Of a DNA stretch of 64,000 nucleotides, positions 1 to 10,775 are shown piece after piece. The notes below the pieces were generated by a model that was not told where the DNA came from, did not search any database, and worked only from the letters and a program-made list of their open reading frames with translations. Position 1 is the first letter of the stretch. Every line of letters starts with the position of its first letter. The translations under genes and the position numbers were made by a program. The stretch lies in contig JBAWUJ010000092.1 of assembly GCA_037176705.1 (NCBI GenBank), positions 186,001 to 250,000 of the forward strand, in the 5' to 3' direction. The stretch comes from Molossus alvarezi. Taxonomy: Eukaryota; Chordata; Mammalia; Chiroptera; Molossidae.

Positions 1-3000
1 GTTTCTTTTGCTGTGCAGAAACTTTTTAGTTCGATGTAGTCCCATGTGTTCATTTTCTCCTTTATTTCTGTTGCCTTAGGTGATGTATCAGTGAAAATTC
101 TGCTCCGTATGATGTCCGAAATTTTGTTGCCTACCTTCTCTTCTACAATTTTTATGGATTCACAGGTTACATTTAAGTGTTTTATCCATTTTGAGTTTAT
201 TTTTGTGTATGGTGTAAGTTGATGGTCTAGTTTCATTTTTTTGCATGTAGCTGTCCAATTTTCCTAACACCATTTATTAAAGAGGCTGTCGTTACTCCAC
301 TGTATGCTCTTGCCACCTTTGTCAAATATTAATTGAGCGTATTGCCTTGGGTCCATTTCTGGGTTTTCAGTTCTGTTCCACTGGTCTATATGCCTGTTCT
401 TGTGCCAGTACCAGGCTGTTTTGGTTACAGTCGCTTTGTAGTATAACCTGATATCTGGTATTGTGATCCCACCTACTTTGTTCTTCTTTTTCAAGATTGC
501 TGTGGCTATTTGGGGTCTTTTTTGGTTCCATATGAACTTTTGAAGTATTTGTTCTAGTTCTATGAAATATGTCATTGGTATTTTGATGGGGATTGCATTG
601 AATCTATAGCTTGCTTTGGGTAGTATGGACATTTTAATGATCTTAATTCTTCCAATCCATGAACAGTGCTTCCACTTTTTTATATCTTCCTCTATTTCTT
701 TTTTCAATGACCTGTAGTTTTCTGGAAATAGGTCCTTTACTTCTTTGGTTAAGTTTATTCCTAGGTATCGTAATTTTTTTGGCGCGATGGTAAATGGGAT
801 TGTTTTTTCAGTTTCTCTTTCTGTGAGTTCATCATTGATGTACAAGAATGCCGTCGATTTCTTGACGTTAATTTTGTATCCTGCTACTTTGCCAAATTTA
901 TGTATTAAGTCTACTAGATTTTTGATGGAGTCTTTAGGGTTTTCTATGTACAATATCATTTCATCTGAAAATAATGACAGTTTCACTTCCTCCTTTCCAA
1001 TTTGGATCCCTTTTATTTTTTCTTCATGTCTGATTGCTGTGGCTAAGACTTCCCGTACAATGTTAAATATGAGTGGCAAAAGTGGACATCCCTGTCTTGT
1101 TCCTGTTCTTAATGGAAATGTTTTTAGTTTCTGTCCATTGAGTATGATGTTGGCTGTAGGTCTTTCATATATGACCTTTATTATGTCGAGATATGATCCC
1201 TCTATTCCTACATTGCTGAGCTTTTTTATCAGAAATGGATGCTGGATTTTGTCGAATGCTTTTTCAGCATCTATTGATATGATCATGTGATTTTTATTCT
1301 TCATTTAGTTTATGTGGTGTATCACGTTTATTGATTTGCGAATATTGTACCAGCCTTGCATCCCTGGGATGAATCCCACTTGGTCATGGTGAATAATTTT
1401 TTTGATGTATTTCTGGATCCAATTTGCTAATATTTTGTTCAGGATTTTGGCATCTATGTTCATCAGGGATATTGGCCTGTAGTTTTCTTTCTTCATAGTG
1501 TCTTTTTCTGGTTTTGGAATTAGAATTATGCTGGCCTCATAGAACGTGTTTGGAAGTCTTCCTTCTTCTTGAATTTTTTGAAATAGTTTGAGGAGAATGG
1601 GTGTTAGTTCTTTTTTGAATGTTCGGTAAAACTCCCACATGAAACCATCTGGGCCTGGGCTTTTGTTTGCTGGGACAGTCTTGATTACCTCTTCAATTTC
1701 CTTAGTTGTTATTGGTCTGTTCAAGTTTTCTATCTCTTCCGGGAATAGTTTTGGGAGACTGTGTGTTTCTAGAAATTTATCCATTTCGCTTAGATTGTCG
1801 AATTTGTTGCCATATAGTTGCTCATAGTAGTTGTTAACGATCTTTTGTATTTCCGTGGTGTTGGTTGTTACTTCTCCTCTTTCATTTCTGATTTTGTGTA
1901 TTTGGGTTCTCTCTCTTTGTTTCTTGGTGAGTCTAGCTAAGGGTCCATCAATCTTGTTTATCTTTTCGAAAAACCAGCTCTTTGTTTCATTGATCCTTTG
2001 AATTGTTTTTTTGGTCTCTATGTCATTTATTTCTGCTCTCACCTTTACTATTTCCTTCCTTCTACTTGCTCTGGGGTTTTCTTTTTGTTTGCTTTCTAAT
2101 TCTTTAAGTTGTGAGGTTAGACAGTCAATTAGAAATTTTTCTTATTTTTTGAGGTAGGCCCGTAGTGCTATGAACTTCCCTCTCAGAACTGCTTTCGCTG
2201 CATCCCATAGATTTTGTGTTGTTGAGTGTTCATTTTCATTGGTTTCCAGGAAGTTTTTAATTTCTTCCTTGATCTCCTTGGTGACCCATTCATTGTTTAA
2301 TAACATGCTATTTAGCCTCCATGTGTTGAAATGTCTTTGCATGTTCTTGTTGCAATTGATTTCTAGTTTCATGCCATTGTGATCTGAGAAGATGCTTGAT
2401 ATGATTTCAATCTTCTTGAACTTGTAGAGATTTAGTTTGTGTCCTATCATGTGGTCTATCTTTGAGAATGTCCCATGTGCACTTGAGAAGAATGTGTATT
2501 CTGTAGTTTTGGGGTGTAATTCTCTGTAGATATCTATTAAATCCATTTGGTCTAGTGCTTCATTTAGAGTCTCTGTTTCCTTGCTAATTTTTTGCCTTGA
2601 GGATCTACCCAGTGCTGTCAACGGGGTGTTGAAGTCCCCTGCTATGATTGTATTGTTGTCGATTTCTCCTTGGAAGTCCTCCAGAAGATTTTTAATATAT
2701 TTTGGTGCTCCTATATTGGGTGCATATATGTTTATCAAGGTTATATCTTCCTGTTGGATAGATCCTTTCAATATTATGTAGTGGCCGTCTTTGTCTCTAG
2801 TTATGGTCTTCATTTTGAAATCTATTTTATCAGATATGAGAATTGCTACCCCAGCTTTTTTTTGCTTTCCATTTGCTTGGAAAATTTTTTTCCATCCCAT
2901 CACTTTCAACCTATGTGAGTCTTTTGTTGAGAGATGGGTCTCTTGTAAACAACATATAGATGAGTTATGCTTTCTTATCCAATCAGCTACTCTGTGTCTC

Positions 3001-3065
3001 TTTATGGGAGCATTCAATCCATTTACGTTTAAGGTGATTATTGATATGTACTTATTTATTGCCAT
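1..3065 (-). pseudogene. L1 ORF2 (endonuclease and reverse transcriptase), three in-frame stops
   Basis: ORF2p nicks target DNA and copies L1 RNA into the nick. The start ATG at 3065-3063 sits in a good Kozak context (AAAATGG). Residues 1-307 form the APE-like endonuclease, and the expected active-site residues are visible: N13, E42 in QETH, Y114 in NIYAPN, D144 and N146 in GDFN, D204 in SKIDH, and D228 and H229 in SDHN. The frame is then cut by stops at 2142-2144 (AYLKK-stop, CAA to TAA), 1305-1307 (just before [18 protein letters not shown]) and 264-266 (FNKWC-stop-ENW, TGG to TAG). No frameshift is needed between 3065 and 1. The reverse transcriptase keeps its first catalytic Asp in SIDAEKAFD. 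The usual FADD motif reads FSDE (codons 971-960), so the second Asp of the pair is Glu. The C-terminal part lies outside the window. Confidence 0.93.
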
Positions 3066-3110
3066 TTTTGTTTAGTGTGGTTCTATTTTTCTTCCCATGT
3101 CTACTGCTAA

Positions 3111-3992
3111 TTACAGCAGTCCTTTTAACATTTCTTGCAGTGCCGGTTTGGTGCTAATGTATTCCCTTAGCTTGTTTTTGTCTGGGAAGCTCTTTATTTG
3201 ATCTTCTATTGTGAATGATAGCCTTGCTGGGTAGAGTAGTCTTGGATTCAGATTCCTGTTTTTCATGACTTTGATTACTTCATGCCATTCTCTTCTGGCC
3301 TGTAATGTTTCTTGTGAGAAGTCATCTGAGAGCCTTATGGGGTTCCCTTTGTAGGTAACTTGTTGCTTATCTCTTGCTGCTTTTAGGATTCTCTCTTTGT
3401 CTTTAATTTGTGGCATTTTAATTACTATGTGTCTTGGTGTGGGCCTGTTTGGGTTCTTCTTACTTGGGACTCTCTGTGCTTCTTGAACTTGAATGCCTTC
3501 TTCCTTCACCAAATTAGGGAAGTTTTCTCTCACTATTTTTTTGAATATATTCTCTATCCCTTGCTTATTTTCTTCTTCTTCGGGGACTCCTATGATGCGA
3601 ATATTATTACATTTCCAGTTGTCCCATAGTTCTCTTAAGCTGTCTTCCTGTTTTTTAATAGTTTTTTCCTTTTGTTTTTCTGATTGGTTGATTTTTTCTA
3701 CCCTGTCTTCTAATTCACTGATCCGGTCCTCAGCTTCCCCTACTCTGCTTTTTAAACCTTCCAATGTGTTTTTCATTTCGGATATGTCATTTTTTATCTC
3801 TTCTTGTTGGTTTTTAATTTCCATTTGGCTTATTTTCAGTGTCTCTATGTCCTTAGTCATGCTGTTCAGCTTCCTCAAGATCATGGCTCTGAATTCTAGC
3901 TCTGTTAACATGCCTAATTGCTCCACATTGATCTCATCTTCGGTGGAGGTGTCTTGCTCTTTCTTTTGGCTTCTGTTTCTGTGTTTCACCAT
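3111..3992 (-). CDS. L1 ORF1 protein (RNA-binding chaperone), intact
   Basis: This is an open frame of 293 codons starting at the ATG at 3992-3990, in a strong Kozak context (AAAATGG). The frame is open four codons further upstream but has no ATG there, so the start is at MVKHRNRSQKK. ORF1p trimerises and coats L1 RNA in cytoplasmic particles. From about residue 35 to 115 the protein is a heptad-like coiled coil rich in E, K, I and L. Residues ~120-215 fit the RRM-like domain, with RIIGVPEEEE near its start. The C-terminal domain contains the conserved QARREWHEVIKVMK stretch. The length is somewhat below the 338 residues of the human protein, with most of the difference at the N-terminus. The stop is 45 bp upstream of the ORF2 start. 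It is the only intact ORF1 in the window. Confidence 0.93.
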   Translation of the reverse strand: MVKHRNRSQKKEQDTSTEDEINVEQLGMLTELEFRAMILRKLNSMTKDIETLKISQMEIKNQQEEIKNDISEMKNTLEGLKSRVGEAEDRISELEDRVEKINQSEKQKEKTIKKQEDSLRELWDNWKCNNIRIIGVPEEEENKQGIENIFKKIVRENFPNLVKEEGIQVQEAQRVPSKKNPNRPTPRHIVIKMPQIKDKERILKAARDKQQVTYKGNPIRLSDDFSQETLQARREWHEVIKVMKNRNLNPRLLYPARLSFTIEDQIKSFPDKNKLREYISTKPALQEMLKGLL

Positions 3993-4799
3993 TTTGGCTA
4001 TCACTGTGGGCTTTGGAGCCTGTCAAGTTCTCCCTGTGGGTGTTGGTTTTCTGTTTGTGGCTCCCTCTCCTGTGTTTATATGAGCGAGGGAGGACCCACG
4101 TTGTACACCACTGTCAAGTCTTACTTTCCTGGTTAAAGTTGCCAGCCCAGGAAACGTACTGTTATCCTCTAGCTTTTTGCCTGTAGGCTAGTAGTCTAGG
4201 TTAATCGATGAATTTTGGGTTGTCTGTTGATTGAAAAACTTTCTCTGGTGCTCAGCCAAAGGGCTTTCAAGAGGGTGGGGCAGATGCTGGTTGTTAGTGA
4301 GCCTCAATTAGCACTTCAATGGCCCACAGGGTTGGGTTGGATCTCTGAGGGAGGGGCTGCTGCCTCTCCTTAGAGCCCTGGGAAGGAGCAATGTGGCCAC
4401 TGTCCTGAGTGGCTGCACTCAGCCAAAGCTCTGAGCGCCCTCCAAACCCAGTGTCCCCACACAGCTCCAGTCCATTCCACCCTCCCTCTGCCGGAGCCCA
4501 AGTTGAGTGGCTGTGGCTGTTTCAGCCTCTGTCCCGGCTGCGCTGTGGAGCCACCTGGGAGTGTAACCCGAGGGCGCTGCTCCCAGCTAAGGCCGCTGCT
4601 GAGCTGTGGACCATGGGCTCCCAGCCCCGTCTAGCGCCTTCACAAGCCTACCGGGATGGAGTCAGTGTCCCTCATTGTATGGTCCTCCAAGCTGCTTTTC
4701 TGTTGGTTTTTCCCGTCGATTTGTCTGTGTTATAGTTGTAATTCCAGTTTGGTTCTGGGAGACGGTCTGTGTAGCTCCGTTCACTCCGCCGCCATTTTT
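3993..4799 (-). promoter_or_regulatory. L1 5'UTR with internal promoter and YY1 site
   Basis: This GC-rich leader lies between the L1 5' end and ORF1. On the plus strand, the tip contains CCGCCGCCATTTTT at 4786-4799, which in the L1 sense direction is a YY1 site (AAATGGCGGCGG) within the first dozen or so bases. Human L1 has a YY1 site at the same place that fixes the transcription start, so the same role is inferred here. Several CpGs (4530-4640) remain undecayed. The plus strand of this leader also holds a short open frame that starts at an ACCATGG at 4611-4617. Confidence 0.8.
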
Positions 4800-4836
4800 C
4801 AGTTCCTCAGGATTGATGTTTTTAAAGTGTTAAGAG

Positions 4837-5072
4837 CCCTGGCCAGTTTGGCTCAGCAGTTAGAGTGTCAGCCCACAGACAAAGTAGTTCTGAGTTCAAC
4901 TCTGGTCAAGGGCATGTACCTCATTTACCATTTGTGCCCATCACAGCTGGGGTTTGTGCGGGTGGCAACCAGTTGATATGTCATATTTACATCGATATTT
5001 CTGTTTCTCTGTTTCTCTGACTTGTCTATTTCTACCACCCTCTGTATCTGAGATAAAGAGAAAAAGATCCTC
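4837..5072 (+). mobile_element. Ves-type tRNA-derived SINE
   Basis: The element starts with CCCTGGCCAGTTTGGCTCAG, which carries the pol III A-box region. A B-box-like 'GAGTTCAACTC' follows about 45 bases later, then the bat-specific body with 'AAGGGCATGTACC', 'GGGTGGCAACCAGTTGATATG', 'ACATCGATATTTC' and a pyrimidine-rich stretch. It ends in an A-rich segment near 5060. The A and B boxes have diverged from consensus, so it is an old or inactive copy. It lies just beyond the L1 5' end. Confidence 0.85.
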
Positions 5073-5640
5073 CAGTGAGAATGAAATATGTACATTAAAT
5101 GGAATATAAACTGAAAGAATTGCATGATATCAGATTTAAAGGAATGGATTGTTTCTAGGTCCCATGGGTTGTCACATAGATCACCACATCCGAAGCTCAG
5201 AGTCCAACAGATACCCACTGGTTTCTGACTTGGACACCACCCCTGGGACCTGAGAAGGTGGAAAGGTAGTAGGGAGAGGCCAGAATCCCTGGGCAGTGGG
5301 TGCTTAGGTGGTTGAGAAAGTCGTAATGATGAGGCTGGAGTTGAAGACAGAAGGTGGTGCTTGGGTTACAGTGTTGAGATTATTGTAGAGGACATCTTTC
5401 CCTATTATTGTCTCTCCCTTATAAATTCCATGAACCCACATGCAGACTGACAATGGCCACATGCACCCTCAGACTGTGGGATGGCATTTCACAGTAAGTG
5501 CCCTCTCAATCGCTGCTGCTTGGAAAGGAGAGAAGAAAGTGCAGCAGGACTGGAGCCCAGTCACTAGCTGGTCCTTTTCTCACATATCACGCAGGTATAG
5601 GTAGAGAATCAGAAATACTTACGTTGAGTTAAGAACTATC
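5073..5640. other. Single-copy-looking DNA, no gene seen
   Basis: I recognise no repeat family and no convincing open frame here on either strand. Base composition is ordinary. Confidence 0.5.
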
Positions 5641-5689
5641 AAACCGCTGAATATTGCATAGGAGCAAAAAAGTGCAGGTATAAAGAGGA

Positions 5690-5905
5690 TGCCAGAAGAC
5701 TGATACAGGACACATAGACGAGAGGTGATAAATGACAACACATAGATGAAAGGGACAGATAGAGACGACAGGTGGCTGACAGAGGAGAGATCCAGGAGTG
5801 GTGACACATAGATGAGAGCGGACAGATGTCAGGGGACTGATGGATGAGAAATGACAGAGGACTGAACATGAACCGCAGATAGATGGGAGGTGGCAGATGA
5901 GTGTC
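5690..5905. repeat. Degenerate purine-rich GACAGA/ATAGATGA-type repeat
   Basis: The plus strand has recurring words such as ACATAGATGA, GACAGATAG, GAGAGGTGATAAATGACA and GATGAGAAATGACAGAGG at irregular spacing of roughly 25-45 bases. This looks like a decayed short tandem repeat. It produces open frames with cysteine- and serine-rich translations on the minus strand, which I do not regard as genes. Confidence 0.45.
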
Positions 5906-5939
5906 GGTGTAGCACATAGCACAGCAACACATTAGGCTT

Positions 5940-6900
5940 CTATTTCTTAAAAGGTGCGCGCAGGTCTGTCAGTCCCCCACTTTGAAGAGCTGGGAGGGGC
6001 TACTTCCTGTGCTTAGTTCCCGCCAGAGCCCTTGAGAGTCTCAGCCTCAGGCCCCAGTCTGGGGGTGCTCAGCCTGCTGCTTAGCTGGAGGTGTGGGCAC
6101 TGACTGGGAGGTCAAGCTGGGATCCCAGGGGAGTGCGGTGAGGGGTCCAGCATCATGGAGCTGCAGCAGCTCTTGTCTGCAGAGAAGTCCTGCACAGCCT
6201 GTGGGCCCTGTCCACAGGGAGAGATCAGTGGTTCACCTGGGAGGTTGTGGCAGGCTTCCCAAGGAGTGGGATCCGCAAGTTTGGCTGTGTGTGAGGTGGC
6301 ACATGCAGTGCTGTGACATGCAGACAGTTTGGGTTCTTTCCAGGACACGCACTGTATCTTTCTGTCAAATTGCCCTGCAGGCTGGAAAGGAGAGCAGGTG
6401 CAGCTCTGAGGGGCCCCAAGGAGGGGGGAGGCAAGGCAGGGCCACCTGCCCAGGGTGCTGGGTGTGGGTGGGAGTGCTGGGCAGGGAGCCCAGAGGGGTG
6501 CCCACACCCTGCTTGGAGAAGTCCTGGGTCTGCTGCTGGTAGCGTGGGTGTGCCTTGTCAGCAGGGGTGCAATAGTGGGTTTATTTCCCACTGCTGGCCG
6601 CCTGCTGTGCAACCCTGGATCTGGGTTAGCTGTTCATTGTTTTTCTGGGAGCCCAAGGGTGCAGAGTTGGAAATGTGCAAGAAAGGGGCACATACTGAAC
6701 CTGACAGGTTTTCTTTTCTGTCACGTCCAGGGCACATTCTTAAATTACACTTCTTTCCCTGCTGCAGCTAGAAACAGAAATGTCTGGGGCCCTGCTAGTG
6801 TTCCCGTGGAGAGCCCTGCAGATGTTCCAGGAGCTGCCGGCAATGGGAATGCAAAAGGAAGCCTTTTCACACAGTTGTAGCCATGTGCTTCTGTAACCCT
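5940..6900. other. GC-rich patch of unknown origin
   Basis: This stretch is clearly richer in G and C than its surroundings, with runs such as GGAGGGGGGAGGCAAGGCAGGGCC near 6420. Long overlapping frames are open on both strands, as expected from GC-rich non-coding sequence. None shows a recognisable domain, splice signal or start context. It could be an old LTR, an exon-rich relic or a decayed CpG island. CpG density is low, so I do not call a promoter. Confidence 0.35.
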
Positions 6901-8819
6901 GTTTCTGGGAACGTGTTGATTGCCTCGTTGTACAGGTAGGCATTGCCCCGAGTACACAGGTTATTAGTCATCGCTTCTTGTCAGTTCAGGCCTGTAGAGT
7001 GGGGAAGGGGAGATTGACAGGAACTTGAGCATTGGCACAACACCTCGGAGAACTTACTTACCCTGGCCTCTGAATTCCAGTGTCAAGGCTGTCAGCGCTT
7101 TACCATGGACAGCACATCACCACAGGGTTGTGTCCATGGCATTGAGGCCTGTAATTCTGGGGGATAAGAAGAGCCACAAAGACACGTGGGGAAAAAGGAC
7201 TTCCCATTCCTTGGGAGCTGAGGGTCGAAAAAGTTTCTATTTAAGTAGGCACTTGACAATGAAGTAGGTGTGCAGATCTGGAAGACAGGAAATGACCTGA
7301 GCCTATAGATGGTAGGTGTCATAACAAGGTGTCCTTCCTGCCCAAAGTTTCCTCTGCTGTCCTAGTAAATGTTTATTCTCTAACAACAGTGAATTTTCTA
7401 AAATGCTTATATCACGATGTACTTTACAACAGTGCTCCATCGTGTTTTCTGATTCAGTCTTGGAAGGGTCCTGTTTAAACATAGAAGACGTGGGAATCCT
7501 GACATCTCTGAAAATACACACCTGCAGTTGTACTGTAAAATTGTATATCAATTATTTTACCTTAACAAACAGGAAATTATAAAGACTAATTATAGGATAG
7601 CTGATCCATTTTAATGAATGAAGACATGAAGGATTTCTTCCACAAATAATGCACATTTTGATATACTCTGGCATTGAAAAAAAAATTTGCCAATACAAAA
7701 TGCTCTAAAATGCACATTTTAGAAAGTAATGCCTGCATTTCTTTCATGGTATGTTAGGCTTATTATTCTTTATTACTTAGAGGGCATTTTGAGGACTTTT
7801 AGAGTAATTGCCAATATATGTATCTGTTCTGCATGACTTAATGGAAGACATTTAATAATTAAATGTTTCTTAACTGTGGCATGAAGAAAAACTCCATGCT
7901 TTTTGAAGAAAATGTTGGATTTGGGAAGATAATTTGATGTTAACTTTGATTTATTTGCAGTAATATGTAGCTTTGTAAAATTTTTGAGTTGAGTGACATG
8001 CACTTTTGTTCATATTAAGTGTAATTATTTTAGTGTGTCAATGGAAGAACAAGTAGAGTACAGCAATTTAACCTACCATCTTTACAATATGGTGGTAGAT
8101 GGAGGTCACACATCCTTCAAGTCACAGAGGTCATGTAAGAAACCTGAAATGTGGAAGAGGAGAAAGTAGGGGAGCAGGAATTGGAAGTGGAGGAGCAAGA
8201 GTGCTTTGCTCAGGTGGAGAACACTTAAGTAATCTTTTAAATATAGGGAAGGAAGGAGACTTGGCTTTGGGTGGTTAACACACCACTCAGTATGCAGATA
8301 ATATATGACAGAATGGTATCACTCAATTCTACATAAATGTATTAAGCAGCGTCATCCAATAAATTCAATGAAACACAAAATGTGGATATAGCGTTTGTAA
8401 ATACCTACAACAGAGTAAAGTAATACAATATAAAAATGAAAAAGTAAGGATGAAATGATGGAAGTGCAAACCAGTATTATGAATATATACAAATATCTCA
8501 AATGTCATTTAAACTTTGAATAAGCAAAATATATTATATAAGTGGTTAGATAAGGAGTTTATTCTAACACTTGTATTACAAAGGGGAAAAAAGTTAAAGT
8601 TTTGAAATTTTCATTTGCTCTGTAATATTGGTCTTATGTGTGATATAGTCACTTAAACCTTTTTAAACTAATGGACCAGAAATATGTGGGGGAGAAATTT
8701 ATGCAGGAGCTCCACACCAACAGCCTGTTGCTTTCAGGAGAAATTACCATGTGTCACGAAGAGATGATAGTTGAGCCACATCCTACAGGTAAAGAAAAAC
8801 AAGATATCAGAAGAGTTTA
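6900..8819. other. AT-rich single-copy-looking DNA, no gene seen
   Basis: There is no recognisable coding sequence or well-preserved repeat. The part from about 7560 to 8040 and the part from 8300 to 8640 are strongly AT-rich. Weak ancient repeats could be hidden here, but I cannot support any from the sequence alone. Confidence 0.4.
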
Positions 8820-9720
8820 TTATAATTGATAGTATTTGTGGTTGAAGTGAAATTCATCTCTTATAAAAGTAAATATTAAAAATATGTAATACAAGTGAAC
8901 AATAACATAACATAGAATATATTCGGTACAGCATGCCACCTCCACATCTAGGAAGTATGAAAACATGTTTAGTGCCCCTAAACACAACAGTCTAATCCTT
9001 AAGGAGTCACTACCATTTCTCTCCTGACACACCGACCAAACATCAACCTCTATTGTGAATGTATTGATGTTACTGTTCTCCATAAATCATACTCATGAAG
9101 TGGAACCACACGTGATTATAGCATATAGCTTGTGTCTGTTCGCGTGTCTGTTTTCAAGAAACAACCATGTAGCATGAAAGAGTGAATCTCACATGTTGGT
9201 GGCTGAATGAATGCACCATTGTAACTGTAGTTACCACATTTTGCTTTCCAGGTCATCTGTCTGGGCTCTTTTCCTCTAGTACTGTGGTGAGCCTCCACAT
9301 GCACACATTTTTGTTGTTCATTTCAAATATGCAGGGTGTATAATTTAGAGTGCAATTTCTGAAGCATATTTAAATTCAGAGGTAATGTTTTCTAAGAAAT
9401 CTTCAATTATATGCACAGTAGGTGTACCATTTTACATTTCGGTTATCCATGAATAGGATCCCGGTTTTCCACATCCTCAGCAAAACATAACATTTTTATT
9501 TTTTCTAACATTGGATACCGATTCAGAGAAAAGTTGTATGTCACCTTAGTTTTGATTTACATTTTTCGGAGGAGCAGCTATATGGAACATCTGTTCATTA
9601 ACTTGTTGGCTGTGTGTTCTTCTTTGGAGACATTTCTATTGAAACCTTTGTCCATTTAACACTTTTGTCATTGTATTATGGAAGTGTGCATATATTCTGG
9701 ATAACAGAAGGCCCCGTTTA
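8820..9720 (-). mobile_element. Ancient L1 remnant, ORF2 end and 3'UTR
   Basis: The plus strand follows, in decayed form, the order seen when an old mammalian L1 is read backwards. There is a segment like 'cataaat..actcatgaagtggaaccac' with 'accatgtagcatgaaagagtg', then 'gtaccattttacatttcggtt', 'tccacatcctcagcaaaacataac', 'gttttgatttacatttttc', 'tgttcattaacttgttggctgtg', and 'cttctttggagacatttctattgaaacc'. These correspond to the ORF2 C-terminus and 3'UTR of older (L1M-like) elements. Divergence is far higher than in the young copies, so it predates them. Confidence 0.55.
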
Positions 9721-9997
9721 AAATGTTTGTGGTTCATTTACCTTAGTTACTCAAGCAGAGATGATCCAAAGTCCCAACACAGGAAGCATTATGGCATATT
9801 ACTTCAGCCAAACTCAATTTGAGGTAACAGTGACCTTCCTCCTGTTGGCTTCAGTGAATGTCTGCAAATGTATCAGCTGATGACTGGGACAGTTTGGAAC
9901 ATATTCTGGGGGGTGACCATACTCAGGTGCTTCATTTTTTCCCCCCGTCCATATGTCTGTCTCTCTTTTCCTTTCTGTCTCTCTAAAAAATCAACAA

Positions 9998-10153
9998 AGC
10001 TGGAAATGGTTGGGTTCAGCAGTTGGAGCATTAGCATCTGGTCCTGAGAGTCCTGGGTTTGGTTCCCACTAAGGGCATATACCTTGGTTGCAGTTTGTCC
10101 TGATCCCTGGTTTGGTTTTTGGGTGGCAGCTACTCAATGTTTGCCTTTCCCAT

Positions 10154-10204
<51 letters not shown>

Positions 10205-10240
10205 ACTCTATCTGCACACAAAAAAATCAACTAAATTTTT
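9998..10240 (+). mobile_element. Decayed Ves-type SINE with expanded (TC)n body
   Basis: The head 'gctggaaatggttgggttcag' is followed by 'cagttggagcattagcatctgg', 'cctgggtttggttccc' (B-box region), 'aagggcatataccttggttgc', 'gggtggcagctactcaatgtt' and a pyrimidine tract. This is the Ves layout, with substitutions throughout. The tail is 'aaaaaaatcaactaaa'. Immediately upstream (9930-9997) there is a second pyrimidine tract ending in 'ctctctaaaaaatcaacaaa', which resembles the tail of another SINE. The pair may be two copies inserted tail to head. Confidence 0.75.
10159..10202. repeat. (TC)22 microsatellite
   Basis: This is an uninterrupted TC run of 44 bases inside the pyrimidine-rich body of the SINE. 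It grew from the CT-rich segment that all Ves copies have. Confidence 0.97.
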
Positions 10241-10574
10241 AAGAAATAGAAATTAATATATTTTTGTTTAAACTGCCCCCCATTGATACAGTGGTCAAAG
10301 TAAATACCAGAGAGGAAGAGGTGGTATACACAGAGAGAAGGATAGACAGCTAGAAGAGAAATGGGAGAAATAAAGAAGGCAAGATAGCATGGGACACAGA
10401 GTGAGCTCTTCTTGGAGCATTCACATCAGCCAGATCACAGGCTACAGTGCCCCAGCCACAGGTGTTCCCTTAGTGTTCGCTTGATCTCTAATACCTTACA
10501 TGTGAGACTGCCCCACTGCCCTGTTTGTGACTACTGTCTATGTCTTCACTTACTCTTCATTCTAGTATAAGTTG

Positions 10575-10775
10575 CTGATGTGAGAAAAAAAAATAAGAGG
10601 GAGAGAGACAAAGAGGGAGGACAGAAACACATAGATCCCTTGTCTCCAATAAGCACCCCAACCAGAAAACTAAACAAATCCTAGGTGTGATCCTGGAAAT
10701 GACCTAGGAGCTGAAACCTGTGTGCTGCGTGAGACCACACTGCAACCTATCCAACCCCAGGCCAAGGCTGTCGAT
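10575..10775 (-). mobile_element. Possible degenerate tRNA-derived SINE
   Basis: Read on the minus strand, the order would be a CCAGGCCTTGGG-like head, a tRNA-like segment, then a TCTCTC-rich body and a T/A-rich end. On the plus strand the visible parts are 'gagggagagagacaaagagggagg' near 10598-10621, then a middle with 'accacactgcaacctatcc' and 'ccaggccaagg' near 10766. The layout fits a badly decayed minus-strand Ves element, but key box motifs are not clear. Confidence 0.35.

Larger units (their letters stand above)
1..4799 (-). mobile_element. LINE-1 retrotransposon, 5'-complete, 3' end outside the window
   Basis: This is a minus-strand L1 whose 5' end lies near 4799 and whose 3' quarter runs off the left edge of the window. 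Read on the minus strand, the order is 5'UTR, ORF1, a 45-bp spacer, then ORF2, the standard mammalian L1 plan. ORF1 is open from end to end. ORF2 keeps one frame from its start to the window edge and is interrupted only by three stop codons, which marks a young copy. The 5' tip still holds the CpG-rich form of the YY1 site (CCGCCGCCAT), while the other 5' ends in this window read CTGCCACCAT, as expected after methylation decay. It is bordered on the right by a few dozen bases and then a Ves SINE. I treat it as the reference copy for describing the broken L1s below. Confidence 0.95.

Noticed and set aside
745..1290. 181-codon plus-strand frame
   Set aside because: It is the reverse strand of the L1 reverse transcriptase. 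The Phe/Ser-rich translation is typical of antisense L1; many similar frames exist over the other L1 copies.
4837..4925. A functional tRNA gene
   Set aside because: The tRNA-like part belongs to the Ves SINE head. It lacks a cloverleaf-compatible 3' half and an acceptor stem.
5619..5932. Ser/Cys-rich minus-strand frames
   Set aside because: Three overlapping phases are open over a degenerate short tandem repeat; no sign of a real gene.
6093..6771. Overlapping 149-166-codon frames on both strands
   Set aside because: GC-rich sequence with open frames in most phases; no domain, splice signal or homologue recognised.
10159..10202. (TC)22 as a GAGA-type regulatory element
   Set aside because: It lies inside the pyrimidine-rich body of a SINE and is explained by microsatellite growth.
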